Of a stretch of 64,000 nt of DNA, positions 1 to 11,912 are shown piece by piece. The stretch comes from Sequoia sempervirens (taxonomy: Eukaryota; Streptophyta; Pinopsida; Cupressales; Cupressaceae). Location: positions 186,001 through 250,000 of the forward strand of contig VDFB02344152.1 in the NCBI GenBank assembly GCA_007258455.2, in the 5' to 3' direction. The notes below the pieces were generated by a model. That model was not told the DNA's origin. It worked only from the letters and a program-made list of their open reading frames with translations, and did not search any database. The position numbers were made by a program, and so were the translations under genes. Within the stretch, counting starts at the first letter, position 1. Every line of letters starts with the position of its first letter.

Positions 1-429
1 AATGTCACCATGTATTTGACAATGGCCTCTTCAATTGTTGCCTTGTCTGCATCATTGGAATTTTATTACATTTCAATTGTATCCTTTAGAAGTCCACACT
101 TTTATATAGCACTGAATAGTGCATCAAACTTCATAAGACTACTCACAGACTAGAGGGATTTTCTCTTTTTTCTTTCCCTTTTCTATACCAGTCTCTTCCT
201 AAGAGACTTCTGATTTCCTTTTCCAAACCAATTGATGTTATTCCTCTTCCTCTTCTTCTTCTTCTATATATCCAACTCTTTCTCTTTTTCTTTCTTTCTT
301 CTCTTTGGATCCTTTTGTTGCTTGGGAAGGATAGATATCTCTATCTTATATTTATTTGTTAGTTTTGTTCTGAAAGGATTTATAACAATAGGTGTGGAGG
401 ATGAGGTCTTGGCTGACCTTCTTGATCTT

Positions 430-1700
430 TATGTAGACTCCAAAGGAGGAAATGTACCTTTGGATTTCTCTATAGGGTCCATAAGGGTACCAAAATCCTT
501 TTCCAACTCAACTTTAATCCTTTCAACCTTTCCCTCAATATCCTTATTTTTATTTTCTAGACTCTCTTTACTTAATTTATCTTCATAGGTACCAAACCTT
601 TCAACTCTTGTATCTCTAGGTTTTCTCTGTAAGACCAATACATTCAAAATCATCTACCTCATAAGGTAGTTCCAAAACCCAAATAGTTTTGGGTTCAAAT
701 GCTTCCATGTAGCAGTAATCTCTACTAACCATAAATTTTAATTAATTCTTATACTTATCTAAAAATTTAGTTGGAATCCTTTCTCTCTTGTAACTAAGCT
801 TGAAAAGGTTTAAAGAATCCCCACAACATTGAATCACAAGACTCTTTACCAAAAAATCTCCTCAAATTATCTCTAATTTGCACAACTACAAGAATATTAT
901 CTTGCCATACATTATTCTTCACTCTGAGCAACTTGTTGAGAAATTAAAACATTAAGAAAATGATAAGAGTACCATATCGAAAAGGGTATTTTGACTCAGT
1001 CTTTTGTATATTTTCTGCCAACTATAATCTTAGGAGCTCACAAAGATCAAAGTATTTTGCTTCTTTCACCATTTGATAAGCTATGTGTATTACAGTGGTA
1101 GTGACATAATTCTCTCTATTTATGAAAAGTATCTTGTAACCAATCATCATTATAACATATTTGATTTTCATATCATCAATTTTGTTCACTGTCAGGCCAC
1201 TCTTGTCAAACTTGGCTTCAGTAAGCTTCATCACCACTTCATTCTTTATAGCCTTCAATGTTGGAAGAGTTCCTATGGAACTCAAATTGGTAGTAACCCT
1301 AATTGTCTCTTTGGTTATCATATGTAACATGTCCAACTACATAAATTTATCATGAATTATCCTCATAACATACTTCACCCACTCATATTCAAAACAAAAA
1401 TTATGAAATTTTATCTATGCATCCAACTTTTTCTCTATTAGCAATTGTCTCACAATCATCTTTAGTTAGCACTTTTTTCCTAAACTATGTCAATTTCAAG
1501 TGATTATATTCATTCAACTTCAAATGAATGTAAATTCACACATCTTCTGTGTGCAACACATTTGAAGGAACCCTAGAGAATTCCCCTTCTTTATCCATTA
1601 CCATTAATTTATATGGATTCTTCTTAAGTTTAGTTCTCGACCTTTCAAGCACATCAATAACCTAAGGAGTAAACATTATTAACTTATTTGAGCTAGGTTT
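430..1700 (-). pseudogene. Broken coding region of unknown family next to copia gag
   Basis: Minus-strand reading with several stops and shifts gives a protein-like remnant of roughly 400 residues. The longest open piece is 1022-1336 (contains KNEVVMKLTEAKFDKSGLTV, IGYKILFINRENYVTT, KYFDLCELLRL). Further pieces read NVWQDNILVVVQIRDNLRRF, DSMLWGFFKPFQA and FEPKTIWVLELPYEVDDFE, followed by a Lys/Glu-rich tail (429-653). The residue mix is that of a globular protein, unlike random AT-rich DNA. I recognise no retroviral protease, integrase or polymerase motif and cannot name the family. It sits where a copia pol would normally follow gag. Confidence 0.5.
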
Positions 1701-2159
1701 TGCAAGAAATTGTAAATACATTGTGGAAATTTCCAATAGGGTTTCATTTAACACTTCAAATCTCGTTTCCTCTTCTCTCCTCTTCATATGATCAAACAAA
1801 AACACCTTTTAAAATGTGAAAATGAAATATAAACACTTTATTTGTGACCTAAAAAGAACAATAAATGAAGCAATGAAAAGCTAGGTCAAATAATGTCAAG
1901 CCTTCATTGTATCATCATAGGGACTTGCAAAGATTTTACAAATCTTAGCACCAAGAGATTTCTCAACAGAAATTTCAGCAATGGATCAAGCAAACTTATA
2001 CATGCACCAGTATGTTGAAGACATCAACATCTCATCTTTGGTAGGGGATTATAAATTTTTCTATTAAAACTCCTGCTAAGCCAAATGCTTTCTCTCTAGT
2101 TTCTAGAGGAAACATCTACACCAAAATTTGGCACAAATTCATGTTGCACATCATTTTCT

Positions 2160-3260
2160 TCCTTTTTCTTCCATATCTTGTTCATCTCCGTCTTTACCTC
2201 AATTGGATCAATCTTCTTTTATGGAATGGAGGGTTTCACAATCTTTCCTCTGCAAAAGCTTAGCCATGTGTCCAATTTTATTACATTTATAACATGTGAC
2301 ACTTTGTTGTAGAGAAAAATTACTTCTTGCCAATTTTGATTTGCATTCAAAAGCCTTATACCCAAACCCATTACACGTGTAACAATAACTGGGGAATGAT
2401 TGAGGAATCATACTATTATTGTAATCATTCATCCTTTGTCTTCTACATTCACTATCCTTATAACCAAATCTATTGCATGCATAGCATTGACCAAAACATT
2501 ATTGAAATTTTTGATTCATCTTGCTTCTACATTCTATAGCTCTATGTCTAAATTTATTGTAAAAATAATAGTAGCCATTAAAAGATGGATACCTTTGTGT
2601 AATTGGTTTCCTGATAGGAGGTCTCTTGAAATATTTCTTCTAGTTCCATACATGTTTGATATTTCTCTTCTTATCTCCAGTCTTCCTTTGTTCATTATTC
2701 TCCTTTTCAACATTATTTGGAGTTTGATTTTCCTTTGACCTTTCTCCTTTTTAAAACCCTAATCATTCTTTGTCCTTAGAGGCCTTTTGACTAGAAAGCA
2801 TATCATCAAGCAAGGTGGAGGCCTTCTTGAAATTTTCCTCTTGAATCTTTGCTTTCTCCAGATCTTTCCTCAAAGACACAATCTCTTCTTCAAGCTCTGA
2901 GCATTATGTAGACTTTTCTTTCAATTTGGCATTCAAGCAGTCTTCAACTCTTTTTCCTTCTTCAGCTTACACTTTTAGATTAGTGATTGTCTCATTTCAT
3001 TTTTTAAGTTTCTCATTTGACTCCTTGAGTTTCTCTTTAACTTTCTTTACTTGATTCCTCGGATTCTTGATACACTCATATTCTTCCTTGAGAGTTTCTT
3101 TCAAATCTCTATTCTCATATTTTGCTTTATCCAAGTCATCAAGAGCATATTTGAGCTCTCCTTCCATATCAACTTCATGGCCTTCTTCCGTAAACCCTTC
3201 CATAATAATTTCTTATGGATGGATAGGATATCTCCTAGTTACCATGTGTTCAACCTCTAA
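2160..3260 (-). pseudogene. Copia-like gag remnant with coiled coil and tandem zinc knuckles
   Basis: The first part (3203 to about 2990) is a charged Lys/Glu-rich segment (EGELKYALDDLDKAKYENRD) typical of the coiled-coil half of copia gag. After stops and frame changes, 2208-2600 holds at least three zinc-knuckle-like motifs in a row: CYACNRFGYKDSEC, CYTCNGFGYKAFEC and CYKCNKIGHMAKLL, with a poorer one before them. The expected His is Tyr in two of them, and the last Cys is lost in one. Gag packages retrotransposon RNA into virus-like particles. It lies directly downstream of the primer-binding site. The reading is broken several times, so no intact protein exists. Confidence 0.7.
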
Positions 3261-3297
3261 GATCTACATTATTTTTTAACGAAATTGAAGGAACCTT

Positions 3298-3309
3298 GTT
3301 CTGATACCA
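3298..3309 (-). promoter_or_regulatory. Primer-binding site, initiator-Met tRNA type
   Basis: Minus strand TGGTATCAGAAC lies 5 nt after the LTR end. It differs by one base from the plant copia consensus TGGTATCAGAGC, and it fixes the orientation of the element. Confidence 0.75.
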
Positions 3310-3744
3310 ATTTTTGAACACCCAGAATACTAAGAGGGGGGTGAATCAACATTCCCTAAAATTCATTAACTTAAAATTGTATTAAAAGAATCTCAATGAA
3401 CTTGCAGAAATGGAAAGGAACAATTAAAGTGTGCATCACAACAATCAACACAAGAACACTAGATTTACATGGAAAACCCTTGAAAGGAAAAACCATAGTG
3501 AGGTTTAGCTCACAATATATCATAACCAGTTACAATATGTTGGAAATTTGAAATAGATTGAATAACCCAAGAAATTTTTAAGAGAAAATCAAAGCTACAT
3601 AAATTGGAAAAACATAAAGAATGCACACCGGAACTTTGAGAGATTATCCAATATCAATATGGCAGAATGCATTAAGAGCTTCCAAAATCACTTGATACAA
3701 TGCAAAGATGAATGAATGAATGCAAATACAAGCTAGGTAGTGAG

Positions 3745-3752
3745 TTTATATA
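3745..3752 (-). promoter_or_regulatory. TATA box in the copia-like LTR
   Basis: TATATAAA on the minus strand inside the LTR, about 430 bp before its 3' end, the expected place for the retrotransposon promoter. Confidence 0.5.
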
Positions 3753-3808
3753 GAACTTAGGAGAGGAGGTAGGTGGAAAATAAAACCAATAGGAATAAAG
3801 CACAAAAG

Positions 3809-4605
3809 GGTATGTGCAGGATCATGATGGGCCAAAAAGTGGTGATATGATGGGTATTTGTAGGGTATGTGGTTGACGATTTTTTTTTTACCCACAATTA
3901 ATGAAATGAAAAGTGTTTTCAAAGGAGATTCTCAACTTTCCACTAATATAAATTATGCTTTACTTTGAATTTAATAAATAAATATTATTCATTTTCTATT
4001 TGAATTATGACTAAAGTCCTAATTAATAGGTTGATTGAAAAACATCTTTAGCTTTCAAACGGTATCACATTTTTGGAATCCAAAACATGCATCAAATTAT
4101 ATGCTTCACATACTATAGGATTAAAAAAATAAAATTTGAATTTCATGAAGTTTTGACCATGTTAAGGTGGTCAAACATACGAGTTTTTATATTTTTTACA
4201 AGTTGTAATAAAAAATTCATAATTAATTATTTAATTGGAAAAAAATTACTAAAAAATATGAATCACATCTAGACACGAGTCCTCTACTTATGCCTAGAAT
4301 CTTATAAAAAATCATTATCATTTTCTTGTGGTTAGGGTGCTTAGACAGACACCTACTTCTTATTTTTTCGCTGAAATTTAAGTATTACTGCATTGAAATT
4401 TCAAATTTTCACCAAATAGATTTAAAAAAAAAAAAACCTAGTAGTTTAGAAACTACATTAAATTTACTATAGATTCTATTCTTACATATTTTTACATAAT
4501 ATAAATAACTTATTCAAAATTTTACATCAAGTTACCTAACTCTGATTTCTCTAAATTTTTTGCCACTTAAGGCCCTATTTTTTCCATGATAATCCTGCAC
4601 ATACC
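3809..4605. repeat. 797-bp segment bounded by a 22-bp inverted repeat
   Basis: The left end (3809-3830) reads GGTATGTGCAGGATCATGAT; the right end (4584-4605) is its reverse complement with 2 mismatches in 22. The interior is AT-rich and non-coding. It may be a MITE-like or foldback insertion in the LTR. A clean target duplication is not obvious, although AAAAG occurs next to both ends. Confidence 0.45.
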
Positions 4606-4802
4606 TAAAAAGTGGAGATGGGCCACCAAAAGTGGAAAGTGGTTTCACCCTTGAAGGAAGGGGAAACCTCATCACTAATCTCCTAGTTATTAAATAATAA
4701 AATCACTTTATTATCCTAAGCAAGCTTAATTAAGTGTAGGAAAAACCTAGGACTAAGGGAAAATAAATTAATCCACTAAGAAAATAAAAACCTACACCAA
4801 CA

Positions 4803-5788
4803 CAATAGATTACATAAGTCTCACTTCTTGAAGGGCTCATTTCTTGAAGGGCTCATTTCTTGAAGTAACCACTACCCAAGGAAGATAAATTCTTCCAGAA
4901 TTAAAAAATATATACAAAAGGATGGCTTACTGCCATAATTTGAATTGATTACAATGAATTTTCTATATGTTGAAGATACTATTCTAGTTAGGCTAAAAAA
5001 ATTGACTTTACACACTTCATTCCTCACTATCACAAGATCACCACTATCACATTTCTCACTTCACTACATACATCTTTCTCACTTCCATTACTCATGCATT
5101 GAATTGACCTTCTATATATATGTATATTCTATAAATTATCATATCATGAATTAGGTCAGCCTAATTAGATGAAACATGTGGCATCATAACTTTTTGTTTC
5201 AAAACTCCATCATACATACCTTATGGAAGTAACCAAAGAATTTTCTTCACCAATATAGGTCAGCATGACCTATAGATACTCCTACGATAACACTCCATAC
5301 ATAATTTAGTTTCACACCACCCCAAAACCCTAAGGTCAACACCACACAACAAATTTGGTGAAGCAACAACTAAATGAACCAACTATTCATCCACAACTTG
5401 ACACATGGACCACCAAACCACTTGACACTAAGAGTGCATGTGCATTTGAAATCTTTAGGAACTTCTTCAAATTCTCAAAGCACAATGATCATCTACGATG
5501 GAATGTGGAGCATTCCAACATGAACTCTACATCTATAACTATGTCTCTACTTAGCCCGATACTCTATCATCAATAACTTCTATTGGGAAAGACATAAACC
5601 CTGAAACTTTGGATATAGACTCCTTTAACATGTACCATTATCACCTCAAAACCGTATGAAGATAAATTGTAGTGCGGAGCAATGCAGACCAAAAAATTGA
5701 TGCTCTATTACACCACTATCTCAGTCAAACACTTAGTCAATCTCCCAAAAACACTAGTTTGCTGTAGACTATATTCATAATTTTTTAG
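4803..5788. other. Gap between the copia-like LTR and the outer element
   Basis: AT-rich DNA with only short random open frames. Apart from the small tandem repeat at its left end, I see no gene, RNA or transposon end. Confidence 0.5.
4825..4865. repeat. 16-bp direct tandem repeat, about 2.6 copies
   Basis: Unit TTCTTGAAGGGCTCAT is repeated just outside the copia-like LTR. Confidence 0.8.
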
Positions 5789-7157
5789 TGTAGAAAATTG
5801 TACAACTTTACAATTTCACACTATGTTTGCATCCCCTTAATTAATTCAACTTAATTAAGCTTCTAATTACCTAAATTAAGCATTCCAAAGCCTTATTATT
5901 CTCGTTTTCTAAAAGGGAAACCTATATTAAACAATTACCTACATTAATTTAAATACCTTGGAAATTGTGTCTTGGACTTAGGTCCTAGGACCCATTCATT
6001 TAAGGGCGAATGGGTCCCCTTTAAGTGCTAAGACCCATTTTTTAATATGTTTTTGGTGGCATTTTAATGATTCAAATTCAAGTTTCAAATGTCGTCTTGT
6101 GGAATCTAATTTTTGGGAAATTAGATAAACACTTATAAATACATAGTTATTCTATCAAGTCAAACTAATACTTTTATAGGAGAAAATATTAGTGTCAAGG
6201 GCATTGAAGAGAAAACTTATCAATCATCTACAACAACAATCAAGATCATATTATCATATCAAAGTTCATTTGTGTTCATGTCATGTTTTGGAACTAACAT
6301 TGTGATGTAGGCTTCAAACATTCAAGCACCAAATCAAGAAATCCATCAAGCCAATTCATGCAAGATCCAAACCTTAGAGTGATGTGTTAGACTTTATTCC
6401 TCTAAGGGAATCCATTAAGGGTTTGGTGAGTTGTAACATAGCTTTGTTCATTCACCAATTTCTTCCATTTATCATTATTTAATCATCAAGGTTTAATTAC
6501 CAACATGGGGCTTGACTAAGGCAAGCCCCCATTAACCCAAAATAAACAAATTTTCTTCTCATTGTAGGTGTATATTTATAGGTGAAGGACTTAAATATGA
6601 TCAAAGGAGAAATTTTACAAAGTTTTCAAAGTTATCATCATTGTTGTCAAGATACAAAAATTCACCCATAGAATTTATTTCTAGCTTTCTAACAGTCAAA
6701 CTTGGAGAAATAAAAATCTTACATCTAGGATCTGAGGATTTCAAAATTAGATTTTGGTCCCCTACACTAGGACTCATTTTCCCTAAGGTGAACCAATCCT
6801 GCTATAGAGCTCAAAACCTACTTTTTAGGCTAGGTGCATATCATTCTTCCCTTCTAAAATCTTCCTACAAATTATTGTTTTTGTTTCTATTGTCATAATA
6901 TTCTACATTTCAAGTTTTAGGTCATGTAATTTAGTTAGTTAATGCATTTGAAATTATCTCCCAAACATTTCAATCAGTCATTTTCTTCATAAGAAAATAA
7001 TAGACGTTCCTAATAGGGTTCACTAATCTCAAGGTTGAAAGTCAATTCTATACTTGGGAGATCTCTTTTCTAATTAAACTAGGAGAAGGATAAGTGTGTT
7101 TAAACCCTTGGATCATTCTGCAACACATCTTTAAACCTCCCCTTTCCCTTCATTTCA
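5789..7157 (+). repeat. 5' LTR of the outer element
   Basis: Starts TGTAGAAAATTG and ends CTTCATTTCA just before the primer site. It matches 40840-42218 along its whole length with many substitutions and small indels. It contains a TATA box (TATAAATA, 6134-6141). Confidence 0.8.
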
Positions 7158-7160
7158 TTT

Positions 7161-7180
7161 TGGTGAACCCGACATTTACA
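7161..7180 (+). promoter_or_regulatory. Primer-binding-site-like sequence of the outer element
   Basis: TGGTGAACCCGACATTTAC starts three bases after the 5' LTR. A TGG start at this spacing is the normal position for a tRNA primer site. I cannot assign the tRNA. Confidence 0.5.
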
Positions 7181-7974
7181 TCATAGATTCTGATTTGGAA
7201 GTCTTTAAAACCCTAGATCTAGGATTTGCATTAGTTATTCTTGCATTTCATTTAGGGTTTCAAAATTGCATCTTGCACCATTCAAAATTGAATTTTTCAT
7301 CCTTTAAAAGCACAAATATCCAAAAATATTGCATGCATATGCATTCATTTTACATATTAGTCTGCATATTAGTGCCTTTCAATCATTTACATTAGAAAAT
7401 TCAGCCAAAATTGCATCAAAAAAATTATCATTTTGCTTATTGTTTGTCATCAAATTGCATTTGCATCTAATCATAAAATTCTAGAAATCAGTAACTGAAA
7501 GAATCTGTCTACAACCTAAAAGAAAGACCTTAAACACTAACTCCACAACTCAGACTTCGATTTTTCAAACCCCTATGTAAAAACCCATTCACCCTAGGGC
7601 GAATTTGTCCTTACAAGTCAATTTCCAAATTTCTAGGCATAAATTTGTCTATGTCTATTTGATAAATTGTTGTTTATGGTTCTCAGTTTCAATTTCTTAA
7701 ATTGCATTTTTTTGTAGTTGTTTGCATTCACATAAATTGGTCAAAACAAGTACATTATTTAAAATAAAAAAAATTCATTCAAAATATATCATTTTTCAAG
7801 TTTTTGCATTTTTAAATTAGTTAAATATCATTTTCAGATCTAAAAATTGAAATATCTTTTCACATACTTGCATTGTGTGTCCTATTTTTGGGTGTTTCCT
7901 ACATTTTTTTACACTTTTCGCTTGGTGAAACTTGTATGAGTATTACAACCTAGTGTCCCATTGCTAATACTTCA
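7181..7974 (+). other. Untranslated leader of the outer element
   Basis: AT-rich leader between primer site and gag. Only short stop-rich frames; no other structure recognised. Confidence 0.5.
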
Positions 7975-9727
7975 ATGAGACATAGTTTGAGACTCATGGC
8001 ATTTGTTGTCGGTACATCCACTATGGATCTTGGGTTTTCTAACTTTTTCACTCACATTGTTGACACTAGTCAACCCATGTTAGAATCCATACCTAAAATA
8101 ACATGTCCCACAACCTCCAATCCCATTGATGTTAAAACCATTGTTGCTCTTGTCCCGCAAGAGAACTTGCAAAAAATGGATAAAGCCTTAGAAAAACTTC
8201 AAAACTATGTGAGTGTTGAATATATTGTTGGTATTGTGGTTCCTATCATAGATAACATTGGGAGAATGCTTGATAATAAATTGGGAATAGAAATTGAGCA
8301 TAGCCTAGCTCATATTATTGATGATCATGTTCCTACAATGGCTAGTTATGCTCAAACTTTGGATACACTCAAAGTCAAGGTGGAAATAAAATTCCTCCCC
8401 TACAATTGTGGCCTCTATTCCTACATACACTCGTTCAACCGTCACTACAACAAGAAAACCAACTAGCAACATCAATCCAACTTTGGGTATGCCCACTAGG
8501 AATCCTTTTAGCTTTGTGAGTTCAAATATCATATCTCCTAACCCATCACCCCTCACAAACTTTAAATTCACTTGTCCTCCCAACACATATACACCTCCAC
8601 CTTATTCACCTCCATATCAAAACATAACCAATGATTTCATTCTCAACCAAATTTTGTAAAATGTTTCAACCCTCCAACAATAAATTTCCACATTGAACCA
8701 AAATCAAAATGGCTAACCTTCACAATATATCAAAAGAAACCCATTATCATTGGATATATTTAGAGCAAAAATGCCACAAGGAATAGAGATTGCTATATTT
8801 GAGCAATATGGTGGTAAAGGAGATCCTAGTAACCATGTCTTAGCATACACATCCTTATGCTGTGACTTCATTTTTTAAGACAAGCTCTTGTCTAAGCTTC
8901 TTCCTCGATCCTTGAAAGATATAGCCTTGGAATGGTTTTGTTCTTTACCAAATAATTCAATTCATTCATTTAATGAACTTTTGGATGCCTTTCTCAAACA
9001 TTTCTAAGTGCACATTGGTCCCAAGATGGTCTTATCGGATTTAATGCAATGTAAAACAAAACAAAAATGAAAATGTCACTAATTTTATAGCATGTTATCA
9101 ATTGCTCTACTTGCAAATCAACATTAATATTCTTGATGTCGATCTTCAACGAATGCTCATTGAAAATTTGCAAAACAATATTCAAGATAAGTTTGGGATG
9201 ATGAGATTCCCCTCCTTCACTGACTTGTACATGGCTCTCTATGACTATTAGAATTCGGTTAGTCATCATGAAGTGAAAACTTCCTCCAACTATCCATAAA
9301 AAAATAAATTTGTGCTTCATAATAATTTCCAGTCATTCAAGAAATATAATAAGGGTTTTATACAAATAAATCCCACCTTCAACAAGTCAACATGTTGAGT
9401 CTCAAGTGGTTGCTATAAAAACAACAAATCCATATCAATTTAGGGCTAAGAAGAGATAATTTACTATGTTACTCGACACACTTTATTCCATCACGTTGCA
9501 AATCTTGGGTAAGAACCTAATTATCTTATCTCACATTAGAACCCTTGATACCACTAAGACTTTACCTTTGAACCATAATCCAAATGTCTTTTCCATTATC
9601 ATTGAAAAAATGGACACAATACAAAATGATGTATGTGTATTAAAAATAGTATGCAAGACCTTATTGATTCTAATCACATCCAGATTGGTGGTGTTAATGA
9701 TCAAGAAAATAATTCCATTGCCCCACC
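7975..9727 (+). pseudogene. Gag remnant of the outer element, 5' portion
   Basis: The first open piece (7975-8466) encodes a helical N-terminal gag region. From about 8755 the frame reads a Retrotrans_gag-type core: FEQYGGKGDPSNHV, LPRSLKDIALEWFCSLPNNS and FNELLDAFLKHF, the signature of Ty3-like plant gag. Near 9570-9690 a degenerate zinc-knuckle region follows (NHNPNVF...IEKMDTIQND), then, after a frameshift, QDLIDSNHIQIGGVNDQENN and SIAPP. Several stops and shifts kill it. The frame stops dead at 9727 because another element inserted there, and it continues at 26276 (PSNQNLQIFTNP). Confidence 0.75.
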
Positions 9728-11080
9728 TATGGACACTTAAAAATGTCTCGATCGATCACATTGGTTAACTAACATCATTTCCTCCTAAAACCCATCATCT
9801 TTTCACTTAATTGATTAAATTATCCTAGCTATTTGATTAATTACCTCATTTTCATCTATTAATCTAATTGACCTAGTTAGGTTAATTCATCCCCTTTCAT
9901 GCTAACATTAATCCCTAACGTCCTATTATTTAATTAAATAACCCTAAGTTATTTAATTAAATATCATATCACTTCCCCTTTCCATTAAATAAATTAATTA
10001 TTTAATGAATATTCTAATTCCCCTAATTTGCATAATTGAAACTTTATTTAATCATCATATAACTGATACATTTGATTCCCCTCACTTGCAAGGGAATACT
10101 CCTCCTTTGCACACTCCTCCAAAAGTAATATTCCCATGGAATATTCCTTACCCTTTGTACAAATTAAATTTTATTTTAATTAACTAAATATCTAATTTTC
10201 CTCACCCATGAGAATATTTTCTTTCTTCACTCATTTGAAAAGGGGAATATTCCTTTTTTACAACAAACTTTCAACAAGACTTCATGTGCAAGTTTTCAAC
10301 AAAATTTCTTGTGCAAGTTTTGAAAGTGTGTTTTTTTGGATGAATGTAAACCCTTCATTAAATATCAACTTGCATTCTTAACCCTTGATGGGAATCTATG
10401 ATTCATGCCTCCATCTTCATTCCATATTAACCATTGATTAGTTTTTTCAATCTCAGCCCTTCATTTCTCATTTGTCCTCCTATAAATAGGCCACTATTTG
10501 GAGACAAATGGATACATCTTTTAACAACAAACTTATGTTGTTAAAATCATTTGCACTTGCACTCACATTTAACATTATTTTAGCTTTATTTACTTGCATA
10601 TTAGCTTAGCCTCCATTAATGCATTACATGATAACACAGATGCATACATTTAGCATATTTTATAATTAGGGTTTTAATCTTTTGAAGATTGCATACATTT
10701 AGAGTAGATTTACATACACCCATATCAATCATCGTAGCATTCATCATGATAATTTAGCATTTAAATCATGTTTTATCACACATCTTTCATCAGTTTCATC
10801 GATTCTCTTCAATAGAATTGATCAAAACAAGCTCATTATCTAAGGGATTGGGAAAGGGTTGCCACTCCACATCAATGCTACACTACTCCCCCAATAGGAT
10901 AAGTTTCAATGTCATAGATTAGAGGTTTGTCAAGCTTTCATGATTTAGAATGTTAGTTTTAATGGCTTCTTTGTCTTTGTTTATAGTGAATGATCTTATT
11001 GGGATTGATGATTAGTGGGTTAAATATGCCTCAAATTCATATGGATCAGGTGTAGTTAACCTATATGGTGTCATTGGTCA
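9728..11080 (+). repeat. 5' LTR of the inner element
   Basis: Starts TATGGACACTT (ancestral TG mutated) and ends CATTGGTCA. Matches 21083-22269 plus 26068-26275. TATA box TATAAATAGG at 10481-10490. Contains two copies of a 25-bp repeat (10270-10319), against four in the 3' LTR. Confidence 0.82.
10270..10319 (+). repeat. 25-bp tandem repeat, two copies, in the 5' LTR
   Basis: Same unit as at 21611-21710 but only two copies, so copy number changed in one LTR after insertion or during reverse transcription. Confidence 0.9.
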
Positions 11081-11085
11081 TATTT

Positions 11086-11102
11086 TGGCACTAGAAGGAG
11101 GG
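11086..11102 (+). promoter_or_regulatory. Primer-binding-site-like sequence of the inner element
   Basis: TGGCACTAGAAGGAGGG, five bases after the 5' LTR terminal CA. Position and TGG start fit a tRNA primer site; the tRNA is not assigned. Confidence 0.5.
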
Positions 11103-11140
11103 AAAACTTTAATGTTTTGTGTGATTTTTGGAGAAATTTC

Positions 11141-11912
11141 GGGTTTAATCTCTTAAATGCATGATTTTCCTTAATTTTTAATGAATTCTATATGACTAAT
11201 CTTGTAGAAAGGTTGTTGGGTTTTTCATATCTCATGTTTAGCTTTCCAAAACATTTTACAATTTCAAAATTGATCAAGGTTTGAGAAAATTAGCGTTATC
11301 TCAAGTTGTTGTCCATCATTAATTTTGTTGTGTGTTTTTAAAATTATGGGTTAAATCTCTTAAATGCATGTTTTTCCTTCATTTTTGATAAATTCTATAT
11401 GATTAATCTTGCATAAAGGTTCTTAGGTTTTGAAGATCTCATGTTTAGCTTTCCAAAATATTTTACGATTTCAAAATTGATCAAGATTTGAGGAAGTTGT
11501 TATCTCAAGTTGTTTCTCATCTTTAATTTTGGGTTTAATCTCTAAAATGCATGATTTTCCTTAATTTTTAATGAATTATATATGACTATAAATATTGCAA
11601 AAAGGTTGTTGGGTTTTGAAGATCTCATGGTTATATTTCCAAAAAAAATTACAATTTCAAAATTGATCAAGATTTGAGGAAGTTGTCATTATCTCAAGTT
11701 GTTGTCCATCATTAATTTTGTTGTGTTTTTTTTAAATTCAAGGTTTAATGTCTTAAATGCATGATTTTCCTTCATTTTTAATAAATTCTATATGATTAAT
11801 ATTGTAGAAAGGTTGTTGGGTTTTGAAGATCTCATCTTTATCTTTCCAAAACATTTTACGATTTCAAAATTGATCAAGATTTGAGAAAGTTGTCATTATC
11901 TCAAGTTGTTAT
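11141..11912 (+). repeat. Four tandem units of about 180-210 bp in the inner element's leader
   Basis: Units start at 11141, 11348, 11531 and 11741, each opening with a form of GGGTTTAATCTCTTAAATGC and closing with ATCTCAAGTTGTT. Shared blocks include CAAAATTGATCAAGATTTGA. The array lies between the primer site and gag. Confidence 0.88.

Larger units (their letters stand above)
1..4802 (-). mobile_element. Ty1/copia-like LTR retrotransposon, 5' part, cut by the window start
   Basis: Reading on the minus strand from 4802 downward, the order is an LTR starting TGTTGG and ending in CA, then a primer-binding site TGGTATCAGAAC, then a gag-like coding remnant with coiled coil and zinc knuckles, then a second coding remnant of unknown type. 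The primer site matches the initiator-methionine tRNA type used by plant copia elements. No protease, integrase or reverse transcriptase is visible before the window ends, so it is either truncated here or non-autonomous. Stops and frameshifts throughout show it is dead. Confidence 0.75.
3315..4802 (-). repeat. 5' LTR of the copia-like element
   Basis: On the minus strand it begins TGTTGGTGTAGG and ends GTGTTCA, five bases before the primer-binding site. It contains a TATATAAA box (minus strand, 3745-3752). About 800 bp of its length (3809-4605) is bounded by an inverted repeat and may be a later insertion. The partner LTR is not in the window. Confidence 0.7.

Noticed and set aside
232..588. 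Plus-strand Phe/Leu-rich 118-codon frame
   Set aside because: Comes from a pyrimidine-rich tract; the complementary strand carries the Lys/Glu-rich tail of the minus-strand remnant.
8994..9320. Minus-strand 108-codon frame
   Set aside because: Shadow of the outer gag core, whose conserved motifs are on the plus strand.
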